Positions 10,801 through 18,705 of a stretch of 42,317 bases of DNA are shown one piece after another. A program made the position numbers and the translations under genes. The notes beneath the pieces are model-generated. The model did no database searches and was not told the DNA's origin. It was given only the letters and a program-made list of their open reading frames with translations. Source of the DNA: an uncultured Bacteroidota bacterium (GTDB lineage: Bacteria; Bacteroidota; Bacteroidia; Chitinophagales; Chitinophagaceae); contig CAIVEW010000113.1 of NCBI GenBank assembly GCA_903905065.1, positions 1 through 42,317 of the forward strand, read 5' to 3'. Within the stretch, counting starts at the first letter, position 1. Every line of letters starts with the position of its first letter.

Positions 10801-10909
10801 GCTTGGATTCATTGTAACACGGAATGATAAGCGACAGCATAAAATCCCTGTTAACCGGGGATGTCATTTTTGCCGCCTGGGTGTTTGGGGTCTGCGGGGC
10901 TTTCTTCAT
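7853..10909 (-). CDS. Three-part glycosyltransferase: GT2 polyprenyl-phosphate glycosyltransferase, GT-C-like membrane transferase, TPR tail
   Basis: One uninterrupted 1018-residue frame. Residues about 25-240 are a GT2 domain of the dolichyl-phosphate sugar synthase type: LIIPCYNE (27-34), VDDGS (61-65), DAD metal site (119-121), DTQCGFKLYPR (185-195). Helices near 248-270 and 288-308 follow. A GT-C/GT39-like membrane part then runs to about 665 with many helices. It carries an acidic first extracytoplasmic loop, TGDEHWHFDYG (313-323), and NPKD (420-423). A soluble segment with TPR-like helices occupies about 850-1015. GT2 enzymes of this class charge a lipid phosphate with a sugar and GT-C enzymes use such donors, so the protein may make and use its own donor (inference). 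It follows a methyltransferase gene by 12 bases, so the two are probably co-transcribed. Confidence 0.85.
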   Translation of the reverse strand: MKKAPQTPNTQAAKMTSPVNRDFMLSLIIPCYNESKRIDIMLAGLLEFDEKWKGAYEVIIVDDGSKDDTTRKIHEALESKYSTIKDKIRLEKMPKNGGKGSALKHGVRLAKGDYVLTLDADMSTRPTELINWQKKEPMLFSGSDTVYIGSRRHEEGKVEALQSRRFIGGVFNGLVQLFTSLHLKDTQCGFKLYPRGAAELLFGNMQSKGWEHDVELLYQADMNDYKIVEMPINWVNQPESKVNVIKDSFMMLLGVLAISFRIWLYNTFALPFKIPETATAAQRKHIQYRAVFNVLAILLVIVMPVMSFQYAVTGDEHWHFDYGNDIYNYFFHGDTYAQTTTSGIQYYGGLFDFITAATYHIFHFWDHYTTMHFINALVGAIGIIFAGKLAKLLTGNWNAGILAVVLLVFSPSWFGHNFANPKDIPFSVGYTAGIYYIILFIRSLPNPSFKQILGLILSIGWAMGVRIGGLLLIAYLVLFIGSYAVLTRQLKTIITLRLVKHMAIVTVSGYLIALICWPYAHLGIIDKPLEALKIMSNFFINIGLLYDGKKIFSNQIPWYYIPRYVMYTAPVIVLIGFIIGCVSLPVVFRNNKKALLFSLFVLFACLFPVAYAIYKKSSLYDGWRHFLFIYPPLIVLASVGFTWIMKSQQAAVKYAVIGVIVIGLISPVKFAVANHPFESLYYNEIGGGLRNIYGKYETDYYMLGIKPATEWLMNHEQLKDKKVVISTNCVNPLLAYLYLGHYKTEPYKYERPYEQLYERTSQFVQDPATDSFNKIYSTKYPGFIKDTFPVSCNYVKSFNRYSKDWDYCILFSRDEDPSVLASGNWPPPETIYTVKVDGVPVAAVLKRKTKKDLEGFQLMKAKRIDEAKEAFLASLQEFPENELVWEALTEIYDAEDKPDSAIYAGYKTLVHYPGDITVYQIMGNSYLKAHKVDSAMKLYKNLAPYNESYSHYFMAYAYAMTGNASSAFSEVDASIEADKYNQQAYNLGIKLAQQLKDQGRAEEYYDKAKKAFPEEEGK

Positions 10910-10921
10910 TTCCTGGGATAG

Positions 10922-11632
10922 TTATTTATTAAGTTTGCCTATATACACCCAGTCGCCCTGCAGCGATTTGCAGATGTTGTCTTTGATCTGTATGGCTTGC
11001 TGCAAATACACCGCTATAGGGTAAAAATTCAGGTGGTGGTCCATCGTAAAATAGTAATAACGCTGCCGCGGGGTCACAATGATAAGCTGTTTCCTGGCCA
11101 CACGCTTCATCTCTTCGATGGCGCTGGGCACTTCTCGCAAATGCTCTATAGTATGGTGACAGGTTACAATATCAAAGGCATTATCAGCAAATGGCAACTT
11201 ATAAATGCTCCCCTTCACATAGTCCGAATTCTTCAGGGTGGCCACATTATCATACAGGTCGCAGCCAGTTGTTTTCAGCGTTTTGTTGTTGTCATTCACG
11301 CAGTTCAGCCAGTAACCGTTTCCGCAGCCTACGTCCATAAGCGTCTTTGCGGTGGGATCCAGGTTCTCGAGCATGTAATTTATACAGGCATTATTCAGAT
11401 CGGTCGGCCGGTCCCTGGCCATGCTCTCAATATTGCGGTATACCTCTATGAACTCCTCTTCCGTCATTTCAAATGCTCGGTCCTTAAAATCCATATAAAG
11501 CCGGATCACCTTCTTATTGCCTTTATACCAGATATAGAAAAAAGGATACATAAACCATCGGGCATCGCGGAGGACAGGGGGAAGTAACTCATCCAATACA
11601 TACCGGATGGCATTAGTAAGACTACGATTCAT
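10922..11632 (-). CDS. Class I SAM-dependent methyltransferase
   Basis: A 236-residue protein of methyltransferase type 11. SAM-binding motif I is LMDVGCGNG (98-106), an acidic residue ending strand 2 is Asp125, and motif IV is FDIVTCHHTIEHL (153-165). The N-terminal 80 residues are a basic, aromatic helical region containing MYPFFYIWYKG (28-38), which may associate with the membrane. The next gene, a glycosyltransferase, starts 12 bases downstream, so this enzyme may modify a glycan or lipid-linked intermediate (inference from position). A TACTTTTG box (minus strand, 11714-11721) lies about 80 bases upstream. Confidence 0.88.
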   Translation of the reverse strand: MNRSLTNAIRYVLDELLPPVLRDARWFMYPFFYIWYKGNKKVIRLYMDFKDRAFEMTEEEFIEVYRNIESMARDRPTDLNNACINYMLENLDPTAKTLMDVGCGNGYWLNCVNDNNKTLKTTGCDLYDNVATLKNSDYVKGSIYKLPFADNAFDIVTCHHTIEHLREVPSAIEEMKRVARKQLIIVTPRQRYYYFTMDHHLNFYPIAVYLQQAIQIKDNICKSLQGDWVYIGKLNK

Positions 11633-11713
11633 CTAATTGAAAAAAATTTATATGGCATGAAAAAGATCAGGTGGGTAAAAATACGCACTGGAGATAGATT
11701 TTCCAAGCTGGTA

Positions 11714-11721
11714 CAAAAGTA
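11714..11721 (-). promoter_or_regulatory. Possible -7 box TACTTTTG for the methyltransferase-glycosyltransferase unit
   Basis: The minus-strand sequence TACTTTTG fits TAnnTTTG exactly. It directly follows the rpsP terminator stem. No TTTG box stands at the usual distance, so this is weak. Confidence 0.3.
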
Positions 11722-11750
11722 AAAAGCAACCCCGAATGGAGATTGCTTTT
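11721..11750 (-). terminator. Rho-independent terminator after rpsP
   Basis: On the minus strand AAAAGCAA (11750-11743) pairs with TTGCTTTT, extended by CTCC/GGGG around the loop ATTC with one bulged T. The descending arm ends in a T run. It lies 45 bases downstream of the rpsP stop codon. Confidence 0.8.
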
Positions 11751-11762
11751 CACGAAAACTTT

Positions 11763-11800
11763 TTAACCAGTTAACCTTTTAACCTATTAACTATTTAACC
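11763..11800 (-). repeat. 8-base-period TTAACCnn array at the rpsP stop codon
   Basis: Units begin at 11763, 11771, 11779, 11787 and 11795. Four have TTAACC and one has TTAACT. The stop codon is the TTA at 11795-11797 and the final Gly codon completes the GGTTAA unit, exactly as at the prolyl oligopeptidase stop. Confidence 0.88.
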
Positions 11801-12328
11801 TTCTGTTTGCTCTTCACTTGCAGGAGCCTGCTCAGCATCTGCGTCTGCAGCATTGGCATCAGCTTCAGCTTCAGCTATCTGGGCAGCACGTGTTGCGTTC
11901 TTTTCTTCTACTTTGCGCACTGACTCCTTCATAGCTTCATGGCGCTTGTCGCTCTTGTGCTTGCGGTGCGTTTCTTCACGCTTTGCAACCAGTTCTTCGT
12001 GCTCGCCATTCCACTTTTCAAATTTCTCCATAGCTGTAGCCTCATCAAACAGGCCAAGCGATACACCACGCATCAGGTGCTTCAGGAACATTACACCCTT
12101 GAACGAAAGGATACGGCGGCAGGTGTTGGTAGGCTGTGCGCCTTTGTCCAGCCAGTGCAGCGAACGCTCGCGGCTGATGCGGACAGTTGCCGGTACAGTC
12201 AGTGGATTGTACGTACCTAATTTTTCAATGAATTTACCGTCACGTGGCGCGGTTGTATTGGCCACAACGATGAAATAAAATGGGCGCTTTTTAGACCCGT
12301 GCCTCTGGAGGCGAATTTTTACCGACAT
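11795..12328 (-). CDS. rpsP: 30S ribosomal protein S16 with long C-terminal extension
   Basis: A small-subunit ribosomal protein. The core is recognisable from [20 protein letters not shown] through GTYNPLT and the helix containing [11 protein letters not shown]. The core occupies about the first 80 residues; S16 proteins are usually 80-90 residues, whereas this one has 177. The extra part is a charged, predicted helical, then Ala/Glu/Asp-rich tail, a form I associate with Bacteroidota S16. The rimM-trmD-rplS genes that accompany rpsP in many bacteria are absent here, and it stands as a single-gene unit with its own promoter (12382-12412) and terminator (11721-11750). Confidence 0.97.
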   Translation of the reverse strand: MSVKIRLQRHGSKKRPFYFIVVANTTAPRDGKFIEKLGTYNPLTVPATVRISRERSLHWLDKGAQPTNTCRRILSFKGVMFLKHLMRGVSLGLFDEATAMEKFEKWNGEHEELVAKREETHRKHKSDKRHEAMKESVRKVEEKNATRAAQIAEAEADANAADADAEQAPASEEQTEG

Positions 12329-12381
12329 AATAATAGAAATTATTTGGTGGTGAACAATAAGATTTTCCCGTTTTGGGATTG

Positions 12382-12412
12382 CAAATATAGGGGGAATAAG
12401 TCAAAAGGCAAA
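12382..12412 (-). promoter_or_regulatory. Promoter of rpsP (Bacteroidota primary sigma type)
   Basis: On the minus strand a -33 TTTG (12412-12409) and a -7 TATATTTG (12389-12382) are separated by 19 bases. Both match consensus with normal spacing. Transcription should start near 12375, giving a leader of about 45 bases. The -33 box lies inside the terminator hairpin of the gene upstream. Confidence 0.75.
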
Positions 12413-12437
12413 ACCGAGTTCTCCTTTTTTGCCCTTA
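12402..12437 (-). terminator. Terminator of the NHL-repeat gene 12449-13774
   Basis: On the minus strand AAGGGCAAAA pairs with TTTTGCCTTT across a 10-12 base loop, with one G-T pair, and the T run follows. It lies 12 bases after the stop codon. The descending arm overlaps the rpsP -33 box. Confidence 0.6.
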
Positions 12438-12448
12438 ACTGTCTTTTT

Positions 12449-13774
12449 TTACGGATCTATGATAATTTTGCTGCTACAATCCCCATGTTCGGTTGCCGCG
12501 GACAGAAAATATAGACCGGGCGGTACGTCAAGACATAAATCTATATTTTGATTGGTAACCGAGTTTATTTCCTCGACAGTTACGCCAACAATGTTCGTAA
12601 TGAAAAAATACACAGATTCCTTTGTATTTGAGGAAATATTGACGATAAACGTTCCTTGAGATGGATTTGGATAAACCAAAATAGAAGTTCCTTGGTTTGT
12701 AACGGTAGCGACCAGAGTAGAACCACTCACCTTTCGGACCCGCGCATCAAGACCATCAGCTATAAATAAATTCCCATCATCATCCACTTTTACATCATTT
12801 GGTCGTGATAAACACCCCCCTGTCGCAGGGCCGCCATCGCCTAAGCCTGCAGCGCATGACCCGCCACCGGCAAAAGTTGAAATTTCTCCGCTGGCATCAA
12901 CCCTCCGAATACGCCCGTCACTTTCGTCGCAAATAAACAAATTGCCGATCGCGTCTATGCACAAGCCTTCAGGCTCACCTAATTGAGCAGTGGTAGCTGG
13001 ACCTCCATCTCCGCTAAACCCACTTGTGCCATTCCCCGCAATCGTACTGATAATGCCTGCTGAATTCACTTTACGAACAACTGCGTAATAACTATCTGAA
13101 ATGTAAACATTGCCTGCTGCATCAATCGCCAGCCCGTTGGCATTTATTTGAGCGGCCGTTGCCGGTCCTCCGTCTCCACTATATCCCAGTCCCCCAATTC
13201 CCGCAATTGTGGTTATGATACCAGAATCGTCGATTTTACGGACAAAATCAATACATGTAAAAACTAGCTCTCCGGATGAGTTGATCGCTAAATAACCCGG
13301 ATGAAAGACCGCTGCCGAAGTTGCCGCTCCTCCGTCTCCGTTATTGGCAGTATCGCCAGTACCGGCAATTGTTACAATAATTCCTGTATTATCAATTTTG
13401 CGAACCCGATTGTTTCTCAAATCACCAAAATAGATATTACCCATATTATCTACCGCGATACCGCATGGATAATTTATCTGTGCATTAGTTGCGGGGCCGC
13501 CGTCCCCGCTAAATCCACAAAGGTTGGTTCCCGCTATCGTAGATATAATGCCTGAGGAACTGACTTTACGAATGCAATTATAAAAACTAACATAGACATT
13601 CCCATAGTTGTCTGTCGCAACACCGGAGGGGTCGCCTATCTCCGCTAAAATAGCTGGCCCACCATCACCAGTATAGCCTCCAGTTCCGTTCCCCGCATAA
13701 GTCGTAATGATTTGCGCACTTCCAGTTAGTGCAGCAAAAGATAAAATGAACAGTGTTAAAATCGTTCTTTTCAA
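12449..13774 (-). CDS. Secreted six-repeat NHL beta-propeller with T9SS sorting domain
   Basis: A 441-residue exported protein. A signal peptide (about 20 residues, ending LTGSAQ) is followed by six NHL-type repeats of about 55 residues. Each repeat follows the pattern IAGNGTxGFSGDGGPAT, then GVAVDxxGNVYIxD, then RIRKVDxxG. Six repeats fit one closed six-bladed propeller. The last about 75 residues are a T9SS type A sorting domain beginning VYPNPSQGTF. Such domains send proteins through the type IX system to the cell surface or medium. Two paralogues lie at 17291-18643 and 18706-20058. Some NHL propellers bind protein, RNA or carbohydrate ligands; the ligand here is unknown. Repeat 3 is the most divergent. 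Confidence 0.92.
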   Translation of the reverse strand: MKRTILTLFILSFAALTGSAQIITTYAGNGTGGYTGDGGPAILAEIGDPSGVATDNYGNVYVSFYNCIRKVSSSGIISTIAGTNLCGFSGDGGPATNAQINYPCGIAVDNMGNIYFGDLRNNRVRKIDNTGIIVTIAGTGDTANNGDGGAATSAAVFHPGYLAINSSGELVFTCIDFVRKIDDSGIITTIAGIGGLGYSGDGGPATAAQINANGLAIDAAGNVYISDSYYAVVRKVNSAGIISTIAGNGTSGFSGDGGPATTAQLGEPEGLCIDAIGNLFICDESDGRIRRVDASGEISTFAGGGSCAAGLGDGGPATGGCLSRPNDVKVDDDGNLFIADGLDARVRKVSGSTLVATVTNQGTSILVYPNPSQGTFIVNISSNTKESVYFFITNIVGVTVEEINSVTNQNIDLCLDVPPGLYFLSAATEHGDCSSKIIIDP

Positions 13775-13873
13775 TACAATTCAATTTAGAATTAAGACAA
13801 TCTCCAACGATAAGACGTATAAACGCCACACATTCTTGGGTATTCTCGGTTTTTTCTTTCCCAATTTGCTTTA

Positions 13874-13895
13874 CTAACCTTTTAACCCTTTAACC
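13874..13895 (-). repeat. 8-base-period TTAACCnn array downstream of the PD40 amidohydrolase
   Basis: Three units start at 13874, 13882 and 13890; the first reads CTAACC and the others TTAACC. It is the same family and orientation as the arrays at 740 and 11763. Here it lies about 65 bases past the stop codon, separated from it by a palindromic element. Confidence 0.75.
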
Positions 13896-13928
13896 AATCA
13901 CCCCTGTTTCCAAACTCAACTCCACCTC

Positions 13929-13957
13929 ACCTCTCCTTCGGAGAGGCCGGGAGAGGT
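13929..13957. repeat. REP-like palindromic element with two alternative 3' arms
   Basis: ACCTCTCC (13929-13936) can pair with GGAGAGG (13940-13946) around a TTC loop, or with the further copy GGAGAGGT (13950-13957). CCG joins the two arms. Layout and joint resemble the element at 33685-33723. It lies just after the amidohydrolase stop codon and could terminate transcription, though no clear T run follows. Confidence 0.6.
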
Positions 13958-13959
13958 CC

Positions 13960-16900
13960 CTAATCCCCCACCTCTACACTCTCCTCATGCCACGGAAACG
14001 ACTCAGCATTCTTATCTATCTCCCAGTAGAATTTGCCGCGCTTGTTGTCGTAGTTGCCTACTTCATTCATAGTCTCTGCGTCGTATAACCTGCCGTTTAC
14101 CATTGTATAGTGAATGCTCTCGGTATTATGGATGTCTTCCAGCGGGTTCTTGTCCATTACCAGCAGGTCGGCGAGCTTGCCGGGCTGCAGGGAGCCTATC
14201 CAGTTGTCAAAGCCAAGGCTTTTGGCGGGGTTCAGGGTGGCTGTGCGCAAGGCTTCCATAGACGTCATGCCGCCCTGGGCCATCATCCATATTTCCCAAT
14301 GCGCACCCAGGCCCTGTAACTGGCCATGAGCTCCCATATTAATCGTGACGCCGGCATCGGTAAGTTTTTTCAGGCTTCTGGATACCAGTATGTGGCCATT
14401 GTCATATTCTTCTTCCGGCGCCATAGTGCGCTCGCGGCTGCGGGGGTCTATCACTGCGCGCGGGGTAAAGCGTAGGAGTCTTTCCTTTTCCCAAACATTG
14501 GAATGCTGGTACCAATAGGTTTCCCCATTCAGCGCGCCATAGCAAACGATCAGCGTTGGTGTATTTGCAGTATGCGAATTCTTCCATAGCTGTATCACAT
14601 CATCAAATAGCGGGGCCACCGGTATATTGTGCTCTATAGTGGTGTGCCCATCCAGTATCATACCAAGGTTGTGGTAAAAGAAGGAACCGCCCTCCGGCAC
14701 CACTTCCATTTTAAGCTCCCGCGCGGCTTCTATGATCATCTGGTTTTGTTCGCGGCGGGGCTGGTTGTAACTCTTCACGCTGAATGCGCCATAAGCACGG
14801 GTACGCCTCAGCGCACTCTTCGCATCTTCGTACGAATTGATCACCGCCTTAAAATCTCCATCCGCGCCATATAGTATGGTACCGGTGGAGAATATTCTTG
14901 GCCCTACCATCGCTCCCGCCTTAACGAGCTCACTTTGCCCAAATACCATTTCACTGTTTGCAGAAGGATCGTGAGTGGTCGTTACGCCATACGCCAGGTT
15001 CGCATAATACGGCCAGTGTTTCTGCGGGTTCAGGCCCGACCGGAAATGCCCCACATGTGCATGCGCATCTATAAAGCCCGGCATTATGGTCTTGTCGCTG
15101 CAGTCTATCACTTTCGCTCCGTTCGGTACAATAGCCTTCGCAGATGGGCCTACACTTTTTATCAGGTTGCCTTCCACCACCACTGTACCATCCTCTATTA
15201 CCTCATCGCCATTCATGGTTATGAGGCGCGCATGAGTAAATGCAATAGAGCCGCCGGGCTTATCTATTGCCATCTTCAGACCTACGCGGATGCCATGGTC
15301 TGGCAGTTTGAACAGGGAATCGGGTTTATTCGCAATAAATTCAAAGCGGTCGGCAAGATTGATGGTATAGTATTGGTCGCCTAGAGTATAATGAAGTTGT
15401 TTATTATCCTTACTCCAGTGCAGGTTGATACCGGCATCCAGCGATACCTTTTTCATCGGAAAATCTGTTGATTCCGCATCCAGGTCTATCTCCTTGCCGG
15501 TATGGGGGAAAGCAGCCACATAGACCTCGTGCAGATTTACAAAAGCTACCCAATCGCCATCAGGCGAAACAGTGAACTGGCTGCTGTACTTGCTTTTGAA
15601 GATCGGGCGCTCTTCAGCTCCATCCAGGTTGCAACTGCCAAATGAATTGCCCGACTGGTAATAAATGCGGTAGCCCTCCTTGTCAAATTTCGGGTGCTCG
15701 CCTTTGTCGGTCACAAAACGGCCCTCGCCACCTAATGCGTTCATAAGGTAAATGCCCGGCTTCACAGTATACGTATTACCCATTATATTGTCGCCAGCTT
15801 CAAGCGAATAAGCAATAAACGGCCCTTCTGGCGAAAAAGCGGGAGTTCGATACATGCCTTTCTTCAAGGTTATCCTATATGGTTTTCCCCCACTCTTCTT
15901 GCCACCCTTCCCTTCCAGATCAATCTTGTAGATGGCACCAGTGGTGGTGTCGTTCCATGTCACAAACACTAAGCTTTTCCCGTCTGGTGAAAATGCTGGC
16001 TCAAATTCAAAATCCTTAAGGTCGGTCATACGTTCGGGCTTACCATCCGGCAAGGCTTTTTTGTAAAGGTGGCCCACAGCACTAAATACAAGCCATTTGC
16101 CATCGGGCGATGTCACGGCATTGCGGATCACATTCACATTGAATGAATCGGGATTGATGTCCTGTTTAAAACGCACCGCATCAGTGATTCTTTGTTTTAC
16201 GTTGCAGGTGAAAGGAATATCGGTTGCCGCGTTTACGCTGCCAGCGTCTACACGCACTATTTTGCCGCCGCCCCATATGATGATCTGTTTATCATCGGGT
16301 GTCCAGGCAAAACCCGTATAGATACCGAATATCGTCCAGGCTTCTTGTTGATCTTTAGATAGTTTATCATAAATAGGCCACTCCTCGCCGGTTTCCAGGT
16401 TACGCAGATAAAGCACTGTTTTGGTACGTACCCGCTTCACAAAAGCAAGCAGCTTGCCATCATGCGACACCTGCGGACGAAATGCGCTGCCTGGCCCGCC
16501 AGTCACCGTTTCGATTATGCCCTTTTCCCTATCGAACCGCTTGATCACAAATATCTGGCTGTTGGGGTCTTTGTTATATTGAAAAAAGCCGCCCGGGTAC
16601 ATGTCCTCGCTATAATAAACATAGTGGCCATCGGGAGAAACGGATGGCTCGTTGAGGTCCTGCTGGTCATTTTTTCTAGCCGTCAGTTGCAGCCCGCCAC
16701 CACCGCTGACATGGTACATCCAAAGTTCCCCCGCACCCAGTGAACGGCCGGACGTGAAATGTTTACGGGCAATGATATACTGGCCGTCCGGCGTCCACAC
16801 CCCGTTATTGAGCAGCCGGAAGTTTTCTTTGGTTATCTGCCTCGCGTGGCTGCCATCCTTGTCCATAACCCAGATATTGTCTCCGCCGCCCGCGTCTGAA

Positions 16901-17220
16901 GTAAAAAGTATTTTGCTGCCATCCGGACTGAAACGAGGCTGCACTTCCATAGCCAGCCCCTGCCGCAACACCTTCGCCTCACCGCCGGTTGCAGGCATTA
17001 TATAAATATCTCCAAGCAAGTCGAAGGCAATTTCCTTTCCATCGGGGGAAACGTCAAGGTTCATCCAGGTACCTTCGGTTACAGTGAACGCGACGTCTTT
17101 GTATGGCCCACCGGGATTATTTACATCCCATTTCTTTTTGTCGTCCTTTTTTTCCTGCCCTAAAGCAAAGAATGGCAATGCACACAGCAGAAATGCTGCA
17201 TATAGCTTGTTTACGTTCAT
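13960..17220 (-). CDS. Exported amidohydrolase with N-terminal PD40/TolB-like beta-propeller
   Basis: A 1086-residue two-domain protein with a signal peptide (first 21 residues, ending FFALGQ). Residues about 40-640 hold repeated PD40/WD40-like blades marked by SPDGK signatures (DVSPDGKEIAF, RFSPDGSKILF, SVSPDGHYVYY and more), as in TolB and tricorn-type proteins. From about residue 655 a metal-dependent amidohydrolase starts: ARLITMNGDEVIEDG, then the HxH metal site in GFIDAHAHVGHF near 719. Further candidate ligands are EHN near 862 and GAHGQ near 965. The C-terminal LGFDNWIGSLQPGKLADLLV is typical of the superfamily. The substrate is unknown; peptides or cyclic imides are possible. It sits between NHL paralogues with its own probable promoter. 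Confidence 0.92.
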   Translation of the reverse strand: MNVNKLYAAFLLCALPFFALGQEKKDDKKKWDVNNPGGPYKDVAFTVTEGTWMNLDVSPDGKEIAFDLLGDIYIMPATGGEAKVLRQGLAMEVQPRFSPDGSKILFTSDAGGGDNIWVMDKDGSHARQITKENFRLLNNGVWTPDGQYIIARKHFTSGRSLGAGELWMYHVSGGGGLQLTARKNDQQDLNEPSVSPDGHYVYYSEDMYPGGFFQYNKDPNSQIFVIKRFDREKGIIETVTGGPGSAFRPQVSHDGKLLAFVKRVRTKTVLYLRNLETGEEWPIYDKLSKDQQEAWTIFGIYTGFAWTPDDKQIIIWGGGKIVRVDAGSVNAATDIPFTCNVKQRITDAVRFKQDINPDSFNVNVIRNAVTSPDGKWLVFSAVGHLYKKALPDGKPERMTDLKDFEFEPAFSPDGKSLVFVTWNDTTTGAIYKIDLEGKGGKKSGGKPYRITLKKGMYRTPAFSPEGPFIAYSLEAGDNIMGNTYTVKPGIYLMNALGGEGRFVTDKGEHPKFDKEGYRIYYQSGNSFGSCNLDGAEERPIFKSKYSSQFTVSPDGDWVAFVNLHEVYVAAFPHTGKEIDLDAESTDFPMKKVSLDAGINLHWSKDNKQLHYTLGDQYYTINLADRFEFIANKPDSLFKLPDHGIRVGLKMAIDKPGGSIAFTHARLITMNGDEVIEDGTVVVEGNLIKSVGPSAKAIVPNGAKVIDCSDKTIMPGFIDAHAHVGHFRSGLNPQKHWPYYANLAYGVTTTHDPSANSEMVFGQSELVKAGAMVGPRIFSTGTILYGADGDFKAVINSYEDAKSALRRTRAYGAFSVKSYNQPRREQNQMIIEAARELKMEVVPEGGSFFYHNLGMILDGHTTIEHNIPVAPLFDDVIQLWKNSHTANTPTLIVCYGALNGETYWYQHSNVWEKERLLRFTPRAVIDPRSRERTMAPEEEYDNGHILVSRSLKKLTDAGVTINMGAHGQLQGLGAHWEIWMMAQGGMTSMEALRTATLNPAKSLGFDNWIGSLQPGKLADLLVMDKNPLEDIHNTESIHYTMVNGRLYDAETMNEVGNYDNKRGKFYWEIDKNAESFPWHEESVEVGD

Positions 17221-17241
17221 AAACGAATATTTGAAACGGGA

Positions 17242-17273
17242 TAAAGATAGGTTGCCGGGTGAATACCCCCAAA
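17242..17273 (-). promoter_or_regulatory. Probable promoter of the PD40 amidohydrolase
   Basis: On the minus strand TTTG (17273-17270), a 20-base spacer and TATCTTTA (17249-17242) resemble the Bacteroidota consensus with one mismatch in the -7 box. The expected start, near 17235, leaves a leader of about 15 bases. Confidence 0.5.
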
Positions 17274-17290
17274 CCTCAATAGGCGTGACT

Positions 17291-18643
17291 TTAATGAGCT
17301 ACTGAAATTGGCCCCTTCCACACACCATGCGAGGAACTGCCTTTAATAAAGTAGTAGCCCGCAGGCTCTATTTTAATGGTAACATTCTTATTTGTAGTTG
17401 CATTTGCGGATATGATCCTCCTGCCCGACATATCCAAAACGGTCACCTTTACATCTTCCTCATAATGAGAGGCAAAGTACAAATTCACCTGCCCATCGAA
17501 AGTTGGATTGGGATACGCTCTTAGCACCAACTGATTGGGTGTTCCTACATGGACGTACCTTATGTCATTCGTAGTTTCTGAAACGAATAGGTTGGACGTC
17601 CTGTCCAGCGCCAGCCCGAACGGCATTGTAAATTGCGCGGCAGTCGCAGGGCCGCCGTCGCCGCCATGGTCTTCCATTCCATTGCCTGCAACAGTAGTAA
17701 TAACACCAAAGGTATCCACTTTGCGTATCCGGAAGTTTCGCATATCTGCGATATAGAGGCTGCCGGTATCATCGCATTTCACATCTGTAGGATAACATAA
17801 CATGGCTGCAGTTGCCGCCCGTCCATCGCCATAATATCCGCCCAGCAGACCGGCCCCACCGGCATAAGTGGTTATGATGCCTGTTTTTCCGTCAATTTTA
17901 CGGACGCGGTTGTTATAGCAATCTGCTACATATACGTTGCCCCTGGAGTCTGTAGTGATCCCCAATGGCTTATCCAATAGCGCCGCAGTGGCAGGCCCTC
18001 CGTCTCCGGTTGACCCTCCGGTTCCCCTCCCGCAAATACTTGTGATCATGCCGTCAGGCGTCACTTTCCGGATACGCAGGTTCAACAGATCAGAAATGTA
18101 GAGGTTACCATCGCGATCGAACGCCAGGCCCGCCGGGCTGCTTAGTTCAGCCGCGGTTGCTGGGCCGAAGTCGCCCCAATAACCCTGTATGCCGTTGCCA
18201 GCGCAGGTAGAAATGACCCCTTCGCTGTTTACTTTACGTATTCGGCTGTTCCTGCTGTCAGAAATATAGATATTACCCAGGCTGTCCACCGCCACATAGT
18301 ACGGGTTGTTTAGCTTGGCATGGGCTGCAGGCCCTCCGTCTCCGCTGTACCCTGCAATACCGGTGCCCGCAAATGTGGTTATGATACCCGACGGGTCTAT
18401 TTTCCTGACCACATTGTTGGAAAAATCAGCAATGTAAAGATCGCCCTTGCCATCAACAGCCATACCCTGGGGGTATGCAAGTTCAGCCTCGATCGCTGGC
18501 CCGCCGTCGCCACTATATCCCTTGAGCATTTGGCCACCGGCTATAGTGGTTATGATCTGGCTGTGCACATGACTCGAAATACCGAGCATGCCCAGAACGA
18601 ACAACAACAGGAAATGCTTTTTATGAAACAATGTAACGCTCAT
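17291..18643 (-). CDS. Secreted six-repeat NHL beta-propeller with T9SS sorting domain
   Basis: A 450-residue paralogue of the proteins at 12449 and 18706. The signal peptide is about 28 residues and ends SSHVHSQ. Six NHL repeats follow, for example IITTFAGTGIAGYSGDGGPA and NNRVRKIDGKTG, enough for a six-bladed propeller. The sorting domain begins RAYPNPTFDGQ and contains VLDMSGRRI. The gene lies 62 bases downstream of the next NHL gene and may be transcribed with it. Function beyond surface export and probable ligand binding cannot be read from the sequence. Confidence 0.92.
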   Translation of the reverse strand: MSVTLFHKKHFLLLFVLGMLGISSHVHSQIITTIAGGQMLKGYSGDGGPAIEAELAYPQGMAVDGKGDLYIADFSNNVVRKIDPSGIITTFAGTGIAGYSGDGGPAAHAKLNNPYYVAVDSLGNIYISDSRNSRIRKVNSEGVISTCAGNGIQGYWGDFGPATAAELSSPAGLAFDRDGNLYISDLLNLRIRKVTPDGMITSICGRGTGGSTGDGGPATAALLDKPLGITTDSRGNVYVADCYNNRVRKIDGKTGIITTYAGGAGLLGGYYGDGRAATAAMLCYPTDVKCDDTGSLYIADMRNFRIRKVDTFGVITTVAGNGMEDHGGDGGPATAAQFTMPFGLALDRTSNLFVSETTNDIRYVHVGTPNQLVLRAYPNPTFDGQVNLYFASHYEEDVKVTVLDMSGRRIISANATTNKNVTIKIEPAGYYFIKGSSSHGVWKGPISVAH

Positions 18644-18705
18644 ATGGTATTCTTTTTGCCGACCTCAACGCTTTCAGCCGTGGTATCAACAACTTATCCA
18701 TCCTT

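Noticed and set aside
10997..11587. A 196-residue plus-strand frame
   Set aside because: It is antisense to the methyltransferase with its intact SAM motifs.
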